Assembly: GCF_006540305.1 (NCBI RefSeq)
Contig: NZ_BJOR01000002.1
Span: 620,001 to 684,000, forward strand
Origin: Streptomyces sp. 6-11-2
Lineage (GTDB): Bacteria > Actinomycetota > Actinomycetes > Streptomycetales > Streptomycetaceae
Direction of reading: 5' to 3'
DNA length: 64,000 nt
In this document: piece by piece, positions 32,350 to 41,419 of the stretch
Layout: each line of letters opens with the position of its first letter
Position numbering within the stretch: position 1 is the first letter of the stretch
Position numbers and translations under genes: made by a program
The notes under the pieces: model-generated
The model's database searches: none
What the model was told of the DNA's origin: nothing
Seen by the model: the letters and a program-made list of their open reading frames with translations, nothing else

Positions 32350-35300
32350 TCAGAAGGATTCGTCTGCCCGTGTGCGCCAGTGAGCGAGGTTGTCCTGGGT
32401 GCTCTTGGTTTGCGTGTGTTTCGCGCCGAGGACGCGGATCTCGTCGGCGAGCAATCGCGTGTGCTCAGCGACGGCACGAGGGACGTCTCCTGCCTGTCCG
32501 TAGAAACCTGCGAGGTTGTGGCGCACAGTCAGCGTGGCCGGATGGCCTTCCCCGGCCACGCGCCGCATGTCGGTCAGGAGCGCTTCGAGCTCCTCGACGG
32601 CACGGGCGGGGTCGCCGGCAATGCCCCGCCAGACGGCGATCTGGTTGCGTGCCACAAGGGCCGCCGGGTGATCGGGGCCGAGCGTGGTGTGCAGCTCCGC
32701 CACGAGATCCTCCAGCACGCACACCGCACCAGGCAGGTCTTCCGCGTCCGCCAGGGCGGCGGCGCGGGAGTGGGCGGTGGTGACCAGGCAGTGCACGGGA
32801 TCCGGTGCACCGGTCCCGGCGGGGGAGCTTTCGCGGCTGTCGCCAACCGCAGTTGCGGCGTTCCCCCGCTGCTCGCCCAAGGTCGTCAGATTGCGCGCGG
32901 TCGTGAGCACATCGGGGTGGTCCGGGCCGAGGACACGTTGTCGGTCGGCGAGAACCTGCTCCAGTTCGCGGGCGGCGACATCGGTCTGCCCTGCGTTGAT
33001 CCGCAGACAAGCCAGGTCGTGGCGGACACTGAGCATCTCGGGATGGTCGGGACTCAACGCCAGCCGCATGGCCAGCACCAGGGCTTCCAGCACCCGCACC
33101 GCTCCGTCCGGGTCACCCGCAGCGTTGCGCCATACGGCGAGCCTGTGCCGGGTGTGGAAGGTCGCCGGATGTCCGGGTGACAGGACGCTCTCCTCATCGG
33201 ACAGGAGCGCCTCTAGGACCTCGATCGCTGCTTCGGGGTCTCCTGCCAGGCCGAGCCAGTTGGCGAAATTGCCGCGAACGGTCATGGTGTCCAGATGCCG
33301 CAGCCCAAAGAGCCGCCGCATGTCCTCGACCAGCGCGCGAAAGGCTGTCGCCGCTTCACCCGCCGAGCCCGCCTGCCCTCGCCAGCCGGCGAGATTGTGC
33401 CGCGTGGCCAAGGACGCCGGATGATCCCGGCCCAGCGTCCGCTCACGGAGCACCAGTACCTCCTCGAGCTCGGTGATCGCGGCTTGCAGGTTTCCCGCCT
33501 CGGCGCGCAGCGTGGCCACGTCGTGACGAGCCTCGAGAGTCATGAAGTGCTCGGGCCCCAGCACGCGTTGCATGTCGGCCTCCACCTGGACGAGTTCGGC
33601 GACTGCCTCGGCAGGGCGCCCTGCGGCCCCGCGCCAGTCGGCCAGGTTGTGGCGGGCGGAGAGGGCGCTGGGATGGTCCGGGCCCCGAAGCCGCTCACAG
33701 TCGGCCACGAGTCGCTCCAACAGTGACACCGCGCCGGCAGGGTCGCCCGCCCGTCCCCGCCAGGTCGCCAGATTGTGCCGGGTGTTGAGGGCGTCGGGAT
33801 GGTCGGGGCCCAGCACACGCTCCCGATCGGCCAGAACCTGCGCGAACGCTTCCGCTGCCCCGGCGGCGTCCCCGGCCTCTCCTCGCCAGGCGGCCAAATT
33901 GTGGCGGGCGTTGAGGACGAGGGGATGGTCGAGGCCCAGTACTAATTCATGCAGGGGCACGAGGGATTCGAATGCTTGGGCGGCCCCGGCAGCGTCTCCG
34001 GCCTCTCCTCGCCAGCCAGCGATGTTCGTGCGCAGAGTCAGGGTGTTGGGATGGCGGGGCCCTTGGAGCAGCTCTTGATCGGGGAGCAGCTCCGCGAGGG
34101 CCGCCGCAGCCCCGGCCGCGTCGCCTGCCTGCCCACGCCAATGCGCCGCATTCGCTCGCAGGCCGAGGGTCTCGGGACGCCGTTCCCCCAGGAAGTGGTG
34201 GGCATCGACGGATACAGCCGCGAAGTACTTGGCCGCGGCAGCCGATGCTCCGGACTCCCCGAGGCTGGCGCCGTACGTGTTCAGGATGGGGTGCATCCTG
34301 GGCCGCCACAGTGCTTCCAGGCCGTGGAGCCGAAGCGGCGGTACGTTCGCGCGCAACCGCTGACACAGACTCTGATCGCGCTTGGTCTCCTGCCACGAGC
34401 TCTCCAGCGCGTCGGCCGCTGCCCGCACGGCTTGGGAGAGGTCAGGGGTGGATTCGCGCACGGACCGCTGCACAAGCTGGTGGATCCGTACCTGACCAGG
34501 CCGCCCCCGAGCCGTGTCACCCGCGCTGTGGTCAAGCAGGTTGAGCCGGTTCAGAACGCGCAGCGCCTCCCACACCTCCCGCGCATCCGGCGCTCGCTTC
34601 CCGGGGGTGGAACGCCGCGCATCCAGGTACTGAAACGCCGCCTCCGTGACGAACAGGCCGTCGGGGATGTCGGCGCCGTTCAGCACCCCGGCGAGTTCCA
34701 GCACTGGCCGCGCCAGCCCCGCCGGACGCAGTTTCTGGGCTCGCCGTACGGAGATCTCCCAGACCGCCGGTACTTGATCGCGCTGCCCGTCGGGCAGCGC
34801 GTCCTCCTGTGGCAGTGCCTCGTCCAAGGAGCGGGCCTGATCGGCCAGCAGCTCGAGGTAGGCCGACACGTCTAGGTCGACGTCCACCAGATAGGCGGCC
34901 GCCTGGGCCACGGCGATCGGCAGATGGCCCATCTCGTGGGCCAGCTCGGCCAGTTGGGCGTCTGCGTCGTGCCGGTGACCGCGTTCGGTACGGCCGAGGG
35001 CCCGTCGCAGATACGCCAGCGACTGCTCTTCGGTGAACACACTTATGTGGATGACCTTGCGGGAGTCCGTGGTCCACGCGGCGTCGCGAGATCGGGTGGT
35101 GACCAGGATTCGCCCGGTCGACGTGCGCGGTGGCCACAGGCCGTTGAGGTCGCGAGGTGCCGTGACATCGTCCAGGACGATCAGCCAGCTGCGCTCGGTG
35201 GTGCTGAGCCAGGTCAGGAACTGCTGGGCTGCCAACTCCTTGTCCTTGTCGACCTCGCGATCAGTCAGGATCATGCGGGCGGCCCGGGCATAGAGGTCGA

Positions 35301-35715
35301 TGATCGACTGTTGCTCGCCGGCCGCTACCCAGACCACCAGGTCCACTGGGGAATCGGCGTCCCACACGGAGGTGGCGAGGTCGATAGCCAGTTGGGTCTT
35401 CCCGACCCCGCCCATCCCGGACAAGACCTGCTCGCCGCCGGTCAGGACGGCCGTGCCGCCGCCGCCCTCGAGTGCCCAGCGCAGCACGTCCTCTTCGGAG
35501 CGGTGCTGGTAGAAACCGGCTCGCGGGGGCAGGGCGCCGATACGCAGGGGCCACTCGACGGGAGGCCGTGGAGCCTGATGGTAGTGCTGGTGGTGCTCCA
35601 CCGAGCTGCCGCGAGCCCAGGCGTTGTACTTGATGTCTCCGCCCGCTCCGATCCCTCTTCGGCCCACTTCCACGTGGGTGTGAGGGGGAGTCCGTGGTGG
35701 TGTGCCGCCAGTCAT
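32350..35715 (-). CDS. NLR-like NTPase with TPR array (module A)
   Basis: A 1121-residue STAND/NB-ARC protein. Residues 21-39 carry the shared motif GIGAGGDIKYNAWARGSSV. The NTPase has Walker A VLSGMGGVGKTQLA (about 97-110) and Walker B RSWLIVLDDVT, followed by a helical region (LPIAVAQAAAYLVD, the GxP/GLPLAL-like spot). From about residue 480 to the end run some 13 tetratricopeptide units of 42-43 residues (HPDALNTRHNLATWRGRAGD). TPRs would sense, the NTPase switch and the N-terminal motif signal. The ATG overlaps the membrane-protein stop by 1 bp (TGATG), so the pair is coupled. Confidence 0.88.
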   Translation of the reverse strand: MTGGTPPRTPPHTHVEVGRRGIGAGGDIKYNAWARGSSVEHHQHYHQAPRPPVEWPLRIGALPPRAGFYQHRSEEDVLRWALEGGGGTAVLTGGEQVLSGMGGVGKTQLAIDLATSVWDADSPVDLVVWVAAGEQQSIIDLYARAARMILTDREVDKDKELAAQQFLTWLSTTERSWLIVLDDVTAPRDLNGLWPPRTSTGRILVTTRSRDAAWTTDSRKVIHISVFTEEQSLAYLRRALGRTERGHRHDADAQLAELAHEMGHLPIAVAQAAAYLVDVDLDVSAYLELLADQARSLDEALPQEDALPDGQRDQVPAVWEISVRRAQKLRPAGLARPVLELAGVLNGADIPDGLFVTEAAFQYLDARRSTPGKRAPDAREVWEALRVLNRLNLLDHSAGDTARGRPGQVRIHQLVQRSVRESTPDLSQAVRAAADALESSWQETKRDQSLCQRLRANVPPLRLHGLEALWRPRMHPILNTYGASLGESGASAAAAKYFAAVSVDAHHFLGERRPETLGLRANAAHWRGQAGDAAGAAAALAELLPDQELLQGPRHPNTLTLRTNIAGWRGEAGDAAGAAQAFESLVPLHELVLGLDHPLVLNARHNLAAWRGEAGDAAGAAEAFAQVLADRERVLGPDHPDALNTRHNLATWRGRAGDPAGAVSLLERLVADCERLRGPDHPSALSARHNLADWRGAAGRPAEAVAELVQVEADMQRVLGPEHFMTLEARHDVATLRAEAGNLQAAITELEEVLVLRERTLGRDHPASLATRHNLAGWRGQAGSAGEAATAFRALVEDMRRLFGLRHLDTMTVRGNFANWLGLAGDPEAAIEVLEALLSDEESVLSPGHPATFHTRHRLAVWRNAAGDPDGAVRVLEALVLAMRLALSPDHPEMLSVRHDLACLRINAGQTDVAARELEQVLADRQRVLGPDHPDVLTTARNLTTLGEQRGNAATAVGDSRESSPAGTGAPDPVHCLVTTAHSRAAALADAEDLPGAVCVLEDLVAELHTTLGPDHPAALVARNQIAVWRGIAGDPARAVEELEALLTDMRRVAGEGHPATLTVRHNLAGFYGQAGDVPRAVAEHTRLLADEIRVLGAKHTQTKSTQDNLAHWRTRADESF

Positions 35716-36164
35716 CAGGCGCGGCTGTTGTCGACGAAGGCGTTGCGGCTGATGCCTCCGGCCGCGCCCAGCGCGTCACGGCCGAATGCCTGTACGTCGC
35801 CCTCGACGTCGTCGGCCGGAGGCGTGGGCGCAGCGGTGGGCGCAGACGGGCGGACCGTGGCCCGGGTGCCGAAGGCGTTTCCGTTGATGTTCCCGCCGGC
35901 CGCCATGGCGCGGCGGCCGCGGGAGCGGACGCGCCGGGTCGTACCCGTGCCCGAGGGCGACGGGCTTGGGGAAGGTCTGAAGAGTGCGTAGACGGAGACG
36001 AGGAGTCCCACGACGCCTAGGGCGGCACCCACCACACTGGCCGCACGGTCCGCCGTGTCCAGGTCCACCACTACAGCTACGATCGCGAGCCCGGCCAGCA
36101 CTGCGGCGCACAACCCCGCCGACGCCCAGACGGCAGCCCGCGCTGCCCCCGACAGTCCTGCCAT
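35715..36164 (-). CDS. Two-helix membrane protein with paired GGDI-type motifs (module A)
   Basis: A 149-residue protein. Two helices (about 10-32 and 42-62) flank the short loop VDLDTADRAASV, conserved in modules B and C. The Pro/Ser/Arg-rich tail has two diverged motif copies: AMAAGGNINGNAFGTRATV (86-104) and DALGAAGGISRNAFVDNSRA (130-149). Start ATG 36164 has GGGGG upstream and aligns with the other modules; longer starts lack a binding site. Likely a membrane effector or anchor for the coupled NTPase. No named family was recognised. Confidence 0.75.
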   Translation of the reverse strand: MAGLSGAARAAVWASAGLCAAVLAGLAIVAVVVDLDTADRAASVVGAALGVVGLLVSVYALFRPSPSPSPSGTGTTRRVRSRGRRAMAAGGNINGNAFGTRATVRPSAPTAAPTPPADDVEGDVQAFGRDALGAAGGISRNAFVDNSRA

Positions 36165-36632
36165 CACGAATACCCCCATAGCAAAGCACACTTGCTTCTC
36201 TGAGCGTAGCCCCGCGCCACCTGCGACGGTACCCGAAGTGTCCGTGGTGCCAGCCGTGCGGCGGCTGCACCGCGTGCGGTCAGTGCCGGTACCGCCCCGA
36301 ACGCTGCTGACGCTTGTTGAGGACACCACAGACAAGTTGGCGTGCCGTCAGGCGGCCATCCGCCGCCCACCCGCCCGGGGCGCGAATTTCTCGCCTGTCC
36401 AGTCGATAGATTTCGAGTTCTGGCCCGGCCGAATTCCAGGGCTGCTATAAACTTGTGACTGTGCGTTTTAGCCTCGAAGTTTCGTGACGGTCCGTCGACG
36501 GAGTCGGTGGACCGTTTTCGCGCGGTGGGCTGGGGCTGGGCAGGGCCGAGGCCCGAGTGTCGCCTCGGGGTGGCGCCGGGTTCCACTGTTCCGGGTGTTG
36601 AGGTGCTGTCGCAGGGACGGGGAATCCGTCGG

Positions 36633-38013
36633 TCAGCCGGGGTTCGGCAGGAGCGCGAGCCGGTCGAGGGCAGTGGTGATGTGGCTGGTCCAGGGCCAGT
36701 GCCGGGCCAGGCGGAGGACCCGCCGGCGGCCGGTGGTCACGAGCTGTCCGGCCGCGGTGAACAGGCGGAGCCGCAGGCGACGGGGCTCCCAGAGCCTGGC
36801 CTTCCCGGTCAGCGCGAGCATCGGCATCCAGGCCAGCAGGTCCAGTGCGATCTGCACGATCTCCAGCCAGATGCGGTTCTGGGCGGTGTGGTGCAGGGGC
36901 AGGTTCCGCAGCCCGGTGGCCCGGGCGGCCCGGATCCGGTCCTCGGCCCGGGCCCGCAGCCGGTGACGGAGCTCGAGCTCGGCGATCGGCCGGCCGGCCG
37001 GAGGTGCTGGTGGCGAAGCACGTCAGTCGCATGCCGTCCGCGTCGGTGAGTCTCAACTGGGCCCCGGGGTGCGGCCTTTCCTTCCGAACGATCAGCCGCA
37101 TCCCCTTCGGCCAACCCTCCAGGACATCGCCGGTGAGTTCGGCGACCCAGGCGCCGTCGCGGATCTCGCCGTCCGCCTCGACGGCCGGCGTCCAGGCGGA
37201 TGCCGGAACCTTCAGCACGTGCTCGTGGATCGCATCTGTGATCACCATGCCGACCGAGTAGGACAGCCACCGTCCCCGCCGGGCCAGCCAGGCGACGAAG
37301 TCATGGGTGCCGCCCGCGGAGTCGGTGCGGATCAGGGTCTGCCGCCCGCGCCGGTACTTCTTCGGGAGCTGAGCCAGGGCCAGGCCGGCGGCGGTGATGT
37401 GGTCGGCGGCCGTGTTCGAGCCCGCGTTCCCCGGCCTGAGCAGGGCCGCCACCGGCTCCCCGGTGCCGCCCGGTCCGTGGTCGACGAACCCCATCAACGG
37501 GTGGTGGCCGTAGGTCCGCTTCCACGTGGGTGCGGCGCCCTGCTTGTCCGAGTGCGCGATCACCAGCACCCCGTCGAGGTCAACAGTCACCGACCCGTCC
37601 GCATCAGGCGCTTTCCGTTCGGCCAACCGCCAGACACTTTGGCGGACTTCAGCCCGCGCGGCACGGATGGCCCGCAGGGCTTTCTCCCCGGAGGCTGCGA
37701 GGGTGTCAACCAGGCGGGAGACCGTCGGGTCGGAGGCGACCGGCCCGAACATGGCCGGCTCGGCCCGCAGCATGCCGACATCGGCCAGGCAGTCCCCGCC
37801 CATCGCGACCGCCAGTGCGACATCCAGGAGGACCTTCCCGGGATCATGAACGGCCCGCGGCTTGCGCCACGGCGCCAGTGCCGCAGATATCGCCCGGTCA
37901 AGGCCCACCTTGCGGACCGTCTCCACCAGCAGGACCGAGCCGGCCTGCGAGACCACCTGGCGGCCGTCCCCCTGAACACGGACACGCGGGTACGACGCGA
38001 TAGGCTCTCTCAC
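36633..38013 (-). pseudogene. IS1380-family transposase, frameshifted
   Basis: A GTG start at 38013 opens an IS1380 transposase (DRAISAALAPWRKPRAVHDP, VTVDLDGVLVIAHSDKQGAA, TYGHHPLMGFVDHGPGGTGE, LIRTDSAGGTHDFVAWLARR). Near 36995, in a CCGGCCGGCCGG run, the frame slips. The true C-terminus (IAELELRHRLRARAEDRIRA, WLEIVQIALDLLAWMPMLAL) continues in another frame to a stop at 36633, while the original frame runs on as arginine/proline-rich noise to 36445. The GC-run slip could be real or a sequencing error. It lies between modules A and B. Confidence 0.85.
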
Positions 38014-38015
38014 CT

Positions 38016-38088
38016 GGAAAGTGCTCTTTTCCTTGCAACCGACAGGACCCTCAGCAAGTCCTATCGTTGCAGGTCAAGAGCACTTTCC
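38016..38088. repeat. Large hairpin at IS1380 transposase start
   Basis: GGAAAGTGCTCTT (38016-38028) is perfectly inverted at 38076-38088 (AAGAGCACTTTCC). Inside, TGCAACCGACAGGAC pairs imperfectly with GTCCTATCGTTGCA. The 73-nt structure lies 2 bp outside the transposase start codon and is probably the IS end or an expression-control hairpin. From 38089 to 38269 nothing else was recognised. Confidence 0.6.
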
Positions 38089-38269
38089 GTGTTTCTGATC
38101 AGCCTGTGGACAGGCCACCTCGTGAAAGCGCGAGGTTAGATGGCGAGTGAGCACGTGAACTGGCGACCGGAGCGTTCATCGTCGATGGCCTGGGCGAGTC
38201 AGATGGTGTGGGCGGCGAGCACTGGCTACAACTGTGCTCATTCACACCCTTTGTGGTTGGGGTAGCGGA

Positions 38270-40762
38270 TCACTCCGAAGACTGCCCGAGGTCAATCTCG
38301 GGTGATCGCAACTGAGACAGTGCATCGGAGGCAGTCCGAGTCTGGGGGTGCTCGGCCCCCAGCAGCCGTTCGGTGTCGGCGACCACTCGTTCCATCAGCT
38401 CGATCGCGTCACTGGTGCGCCCCGCCCGCGAATACGAGGAGGCCAGTTCGGTCCGGGTGGCCAGGGTGCTGGGGTGCTCGGCCCCCAGCAGCCGTTCGGT
38501 GTCGGCGACCACTCGTTCCATCAGCTCGATCGCGTCACTGGTGCGCCCCGCCCGCGAATACGAGGAGGCCAGTTCGGTCCGGGTAGCCAGGGTGTCGGGG
38601 TGCTCGGCCCCCAGCAGCCGTTCGGAGTCGGCGACCACTCGTTCCATCAGCTCGATCGCGTCACTGGTGCGCCCCGCCCGCCAGTAGAAGGAGGCCAGGT
38701 TGGAGCGGGAGAACATGGTGCGGCGGTGTTCGGCACCCAGCAACCGTTCAAGCACAGGACCCACCCGCTCCTCGATCGCGATCGCGTCGCTGATCCGCCC
38801 CGCCTCTGCATAGCAGAAGGCGAGATTGGCTTGGGCAGCCAGAGTGTCGGGGTCTTCGGAGCCCAGCCACCGCTCACGAACAGCGACTACCCCCTTCAGC
38901 AGCTTGATCGCCTCGTTGATGCGCCCCGACTGGGAATAGCAAACGGCCAGGTTGTGGCGGGCGATGACGGTTTGGGGGTGTTCGACACCGAACGTCTGTT
39001 CATGGTCGGTGGCAACCCGCTTCAGCATCCTGATCGCCTTTTTGGTGCGTCCTACCTGCATATAGGCGCCAGCCAGCCTGCTATAGGCAGTCAGGGCGTT
39101 AGGGTTCGCAGCACCCAACGGCAGCCGCCGCTCACAGTCTGCGGCCATTTGTTCCCAGTAGGCCGAGGCAGTGCTGCCCAGCCCCGCATCGAGAAGGCTT
39201 GATCCCGCACGGAAGAGCACCTGGTGGGGGTGTGTGGGCGTCCATAGTTCGTCACCTGCGTGCGCGATGAGTGAGTCCACACTGGTGCGTAGGGCGCTGG
39301 CCAGTTCAGGCTCGGTCTGGTCAAGGTCGGGCCACAGGTGGAGAAGCGCATCGGCAATTGCGGTGGTGGCCGCTGAGCGTTGGATTCCCGTGATGGTCTC
39401 ACGCACGGCGCGGGCGGTGAGGGCGTGGATGCGCACCGCCCGGAGGTCGTCGGCAGAGTTGCCGTAGGTGATCAACCCATATCGGTCCAGGAGCCGTAGC
39501 GCGGCTCGTGCTTCGTCATTTGCGATTGGCCTAGCTGCCTTCTTCTTTCTGCGCAGGGCGAGGATCCGTCGAGCTGATCCGACGGATTGTTGCTGGGCGA
39601 GGTAGGTGAGGAGAGGGGTGGTGGCCCACAGGTCGTGGGGGTGTCCGGTGGGGTCGAGAAGGGCAGCGACGAGAAGGGCAGCGCGGGCCAGACGGCCGTG
39701 GGGGTCCTGGTCAGTGGCCTCAAGGGCGATGAGCAAGGTGGTGACGACTTGCCGACCATAGCGTTCAGTGTCCGCCCAGTGGGGCAGGAGGTCGTCGAGG
39801 CGGGCGGCTCGGTCGGTGAACTGTTTCAGGTAGGCACTGCAGGTGGCCCCTTCGCGGAGCATGTGTGCGGCGGCGTGGCCCAAAGCCAGTGGCAGGCATC
39901 CGAGGGCTTCAGTGAGCGCGGGGGCTTGGCCGTCGAGGAGGTGGGCCTTGCCGTCGCGGGTGAGGCGGGTTGTGAGGTAGCTGGTGGCCTCGGCGGGGGT
40001 GTAGACGTCAACGTTGATGCCGACCCGGCCGCCGCCGGTCAGCCGCGGATCTTTAAGACGGGTAGTGGCGAGTACCCAGCCGGTGCCGCGCTGGCTGTCC
40101 GGCCACCAAGGATCGATCGCATCCGGGTTGGTGATGTCGTCCAGGACGATCAGCCACCGTCGGTCGGTGGACGCGAGCCATCTGGCAAAGGCCTGTGCGT
40201 CGACTTCCAGGTCCGCACCAGTTCGGCCGGGTGCCTGAACGAGCAGCGCGGCTTGGGCGTAGGCGGCGAGGACTTGTTGGACGTCGTTCGCTGACGTCCA
40301 CAGCACCAGGTCGGTGTTGTCTTTGATCGCTTCGCGAGCGTAGGCGGCCGCCAGCTGCGACTTGCCCACACCGCCGCCGCCAGACAACACCTGCACAGGC
40401 CTATGGTCGTCGGATTGCTGGATGTTGACGGAACTGTCGCTGGACAGCACGACGCGGCCTCGCGCTTCGTCGACAGCCCGACGCAGCCCGTCGCGCGGCT
40501 GAAAGGCAGACGCCAGTATGGGAATCGTTCCCACCAGCACCGGCCACTGCACCGGCGCGGCAGGCTTCTTCATCACGTACTGCTTCTCAACGTACGTGAC
40601 CTGGCTGTGCTCACCTAGTGCGGAGGCGATGATCGGCCCACCAGCCGCAACTCCACCCGCACGCGCGGTTACTCTGCGCGCTGCTCTTGGTGTTTGTGGT
40701 GCCGTAGCGTCCTCAAGTTCGCCGGACGTGCTCTTGCGCCGGGACCGGTAGAACAAGCTCAC
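38270..40762 (-). CDS. NLR-like NTPase with TPR array (module B)
   Basis: An 830-residue STAND protein. A basic start (MSLFYRSRRKS) precedes the shared motif GVAAGGPIIASALGEHSQV at 37-55. The P-loop is VLSGGGGVGKSQLAAAYA (about 125-142), Walker B RRWLIVLDDITNPD, then GRVGINVDVYTPAEATSYLT and CLPLALGHAAAHML (the GLPLAL-type motif of NB-ARC proteins). About seven 42-residue TPRs end the protein, and the last three are near-identical. Its P-loop reads GGGGVGKS where module A has GMGGVGKT. The ATG overlaps the membrane-protein stop by 4 bp. Confidence 0.88.
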   Translation of the reverse strand: MSLFYRSRRKSTSGELEDATAPQTPRAARRVTARAGGVAAGGPIIASALGEHSQVTYVEKQYVMKKPAAPVQWPVLVGTIPILASAFQPRDGLRRAVDEARGRVVLSSDSSVNIQQSDDHRPVQVLSGGGGVGKSQLAAAYAREAIKDNTDLVLWTSANDVQQVLAAYAQAALLVQAPGRTGADLEVDAQAFARWLASTDRRWLIVLDDITNPDAIDPWWPDSQRGTGWVLATTRLKDPRLTGGGRVGINVDVYTPAEATSYLTTRLTRDGKAHLLDGQAPALTEALGCLPLALGHAAAHMLREGATCSAYLKQFTDRAARLDDLLPHWADTERYGRQVVTTLLIALEATDQDPHGRLARAALLVAALLDPTGHPHDLWATTPLLTYLAQQQSVGSARRILALRRKKKAARPIANDEARAALRLLDRYGLITYGNSADDLRAVRIHALTARAVRETITGIQRSAATTAIADALLHLWPDLDQTEPELASALRTSVDSLIAHAGDELWTPTHPHQVLFRAGSSLLDAGLGSTASAYWEQMAADCERRLPLGAANPNALTAYSRLAGAYMQVGRTKKAIRMLKRVATDHEQTFGVEHPQTVIARHNLAVCYSQSGRINEAIKLLKGVVAVRERWLGSEDPDTLAAQANLAFCYAEAGRISDAIAIEERVGPVLERLLGAEHRRTMFSRSNLASFYWRAGRTSDAIELMERVVADSERLLGAEHPDTLATRTELASSYSRAGRTSDAIELMERVVADTERLLGAEHPSTLATRTELASSYSRAGRTSDAIELMERVVADTERLLGAEHPQTRTASDALSQLRSPEIDLGQSSE
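38348..38690 (-). repeat. 126-bp tandem repeats within TPR region
   Basis: Three consecutive 126-bp units, each encoding RAGRTSDAIELMERVVADTE then RLLGAEHPSTLATRTELASS YS, are almost identical at the DNA level; the third is partial and diverges after RAGRTSDAIELME. Synonymous positions are also conserved, so they arose by recent recombination rather than protein-level selection alone. The array can expand or contract in steps of one TPR without breaking frame. Confidence 0.9.
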
Positions 40763-41181
40763 CGCTCGCTGCCCTCTCCAAGGGCGCTGTCGGTGATGTC
40801 ACCGCCGGCTGCGACCCCGTCCCGGCCCGCGCGCACATCGTTGGTTCCCCGCCGGGCTGGGCGAGTACCCGGTCGTGTACGTGGTCCGGTCACCTTGGAG
40901 TGATCTCCAAGCGCAGAGCCAATGATGTCACCGCCGGCCGCGACCCCGCCGCGGCCCGCACGTACGCGGTGGCTGCTTCCAGCGCCACCGCCGCCACGGA
41001 ACAGAGCGATTACGGAGACCAGAAGTGTTGCCAGAGTTGCTACCGCTCCTGCCACGGTCGCCGCCTGTACGGCGGTGTCGAGGTCTTTCATCACTGCCAC
41101 TAGCGTCAGGCCCACCGTTGCGAGACCAGCCACCACAGCTGTCACCGTGACCCAGATGCGCGACGCCCCAGACACAGCCAT
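40759..41181 (-). CDS. Two-helix membrane protein with paired GGDI-type motifs (module B)
   Basis: A 140-residue protein starting MAVSGASRIWVTVTAVVAGL. Two helices (about 9-30 and 41-61) sit either side of MKDLDTAVQAATV. The tail carries two copies of the shared motif: GVAAGGDIIGSALGDHSKV (79-97) and GVAAGGDITDSALGEGSER (122-140, the extreme C-terminus), 43 residues apart as in module C. GGGGGT lies just before the start. It overlaps the NTPase gene by 4 bp. Probably the membrane partner of the NLR-like protein; a pore-forming or scaffold role is inference. Confidence 0.78.
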   Translation of the reverse strand: MAVSGASRIWVTVTAVVAGLATVGLTLVAVMKDLDTAVQAATVAGAVATLATLLVSVIALFRGGGGAGSSHRVRAGRGGVAAGGDIIGSALGDHSKVTGPRTRPGTRPARRGTNDVRAGRDGVAAGGDITDSALGEGSER

Positions 41182-41419
41182 ATCTACCCCCGCTCACACC
41201 GCCCGACCGAACGGTGGATCAGAACCGGAACCGACGCTTCGTCAGCTAAGCCTAAGTAACAGACCGTAGCGCGCGATCGCATCCCCGACTACAAGGTTCG
41301 GCGCGATACTCAGTAATCCGGCAGTTGGCATGCATGTGGCAGGTCACTCGGGAGGCGTGCAAGCAACAGCCCCGGCGGAGCCTCGGAGGTCTATGGGGCG
41401 TAGGGCGGCGTTGCTGCCG

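Noticed and set aside
32350..35715. Plus-strand frames within the TPR array read as a separate gene
   Set aside because: They mirror the repeat period of the minus-strand protein and have no start signals.
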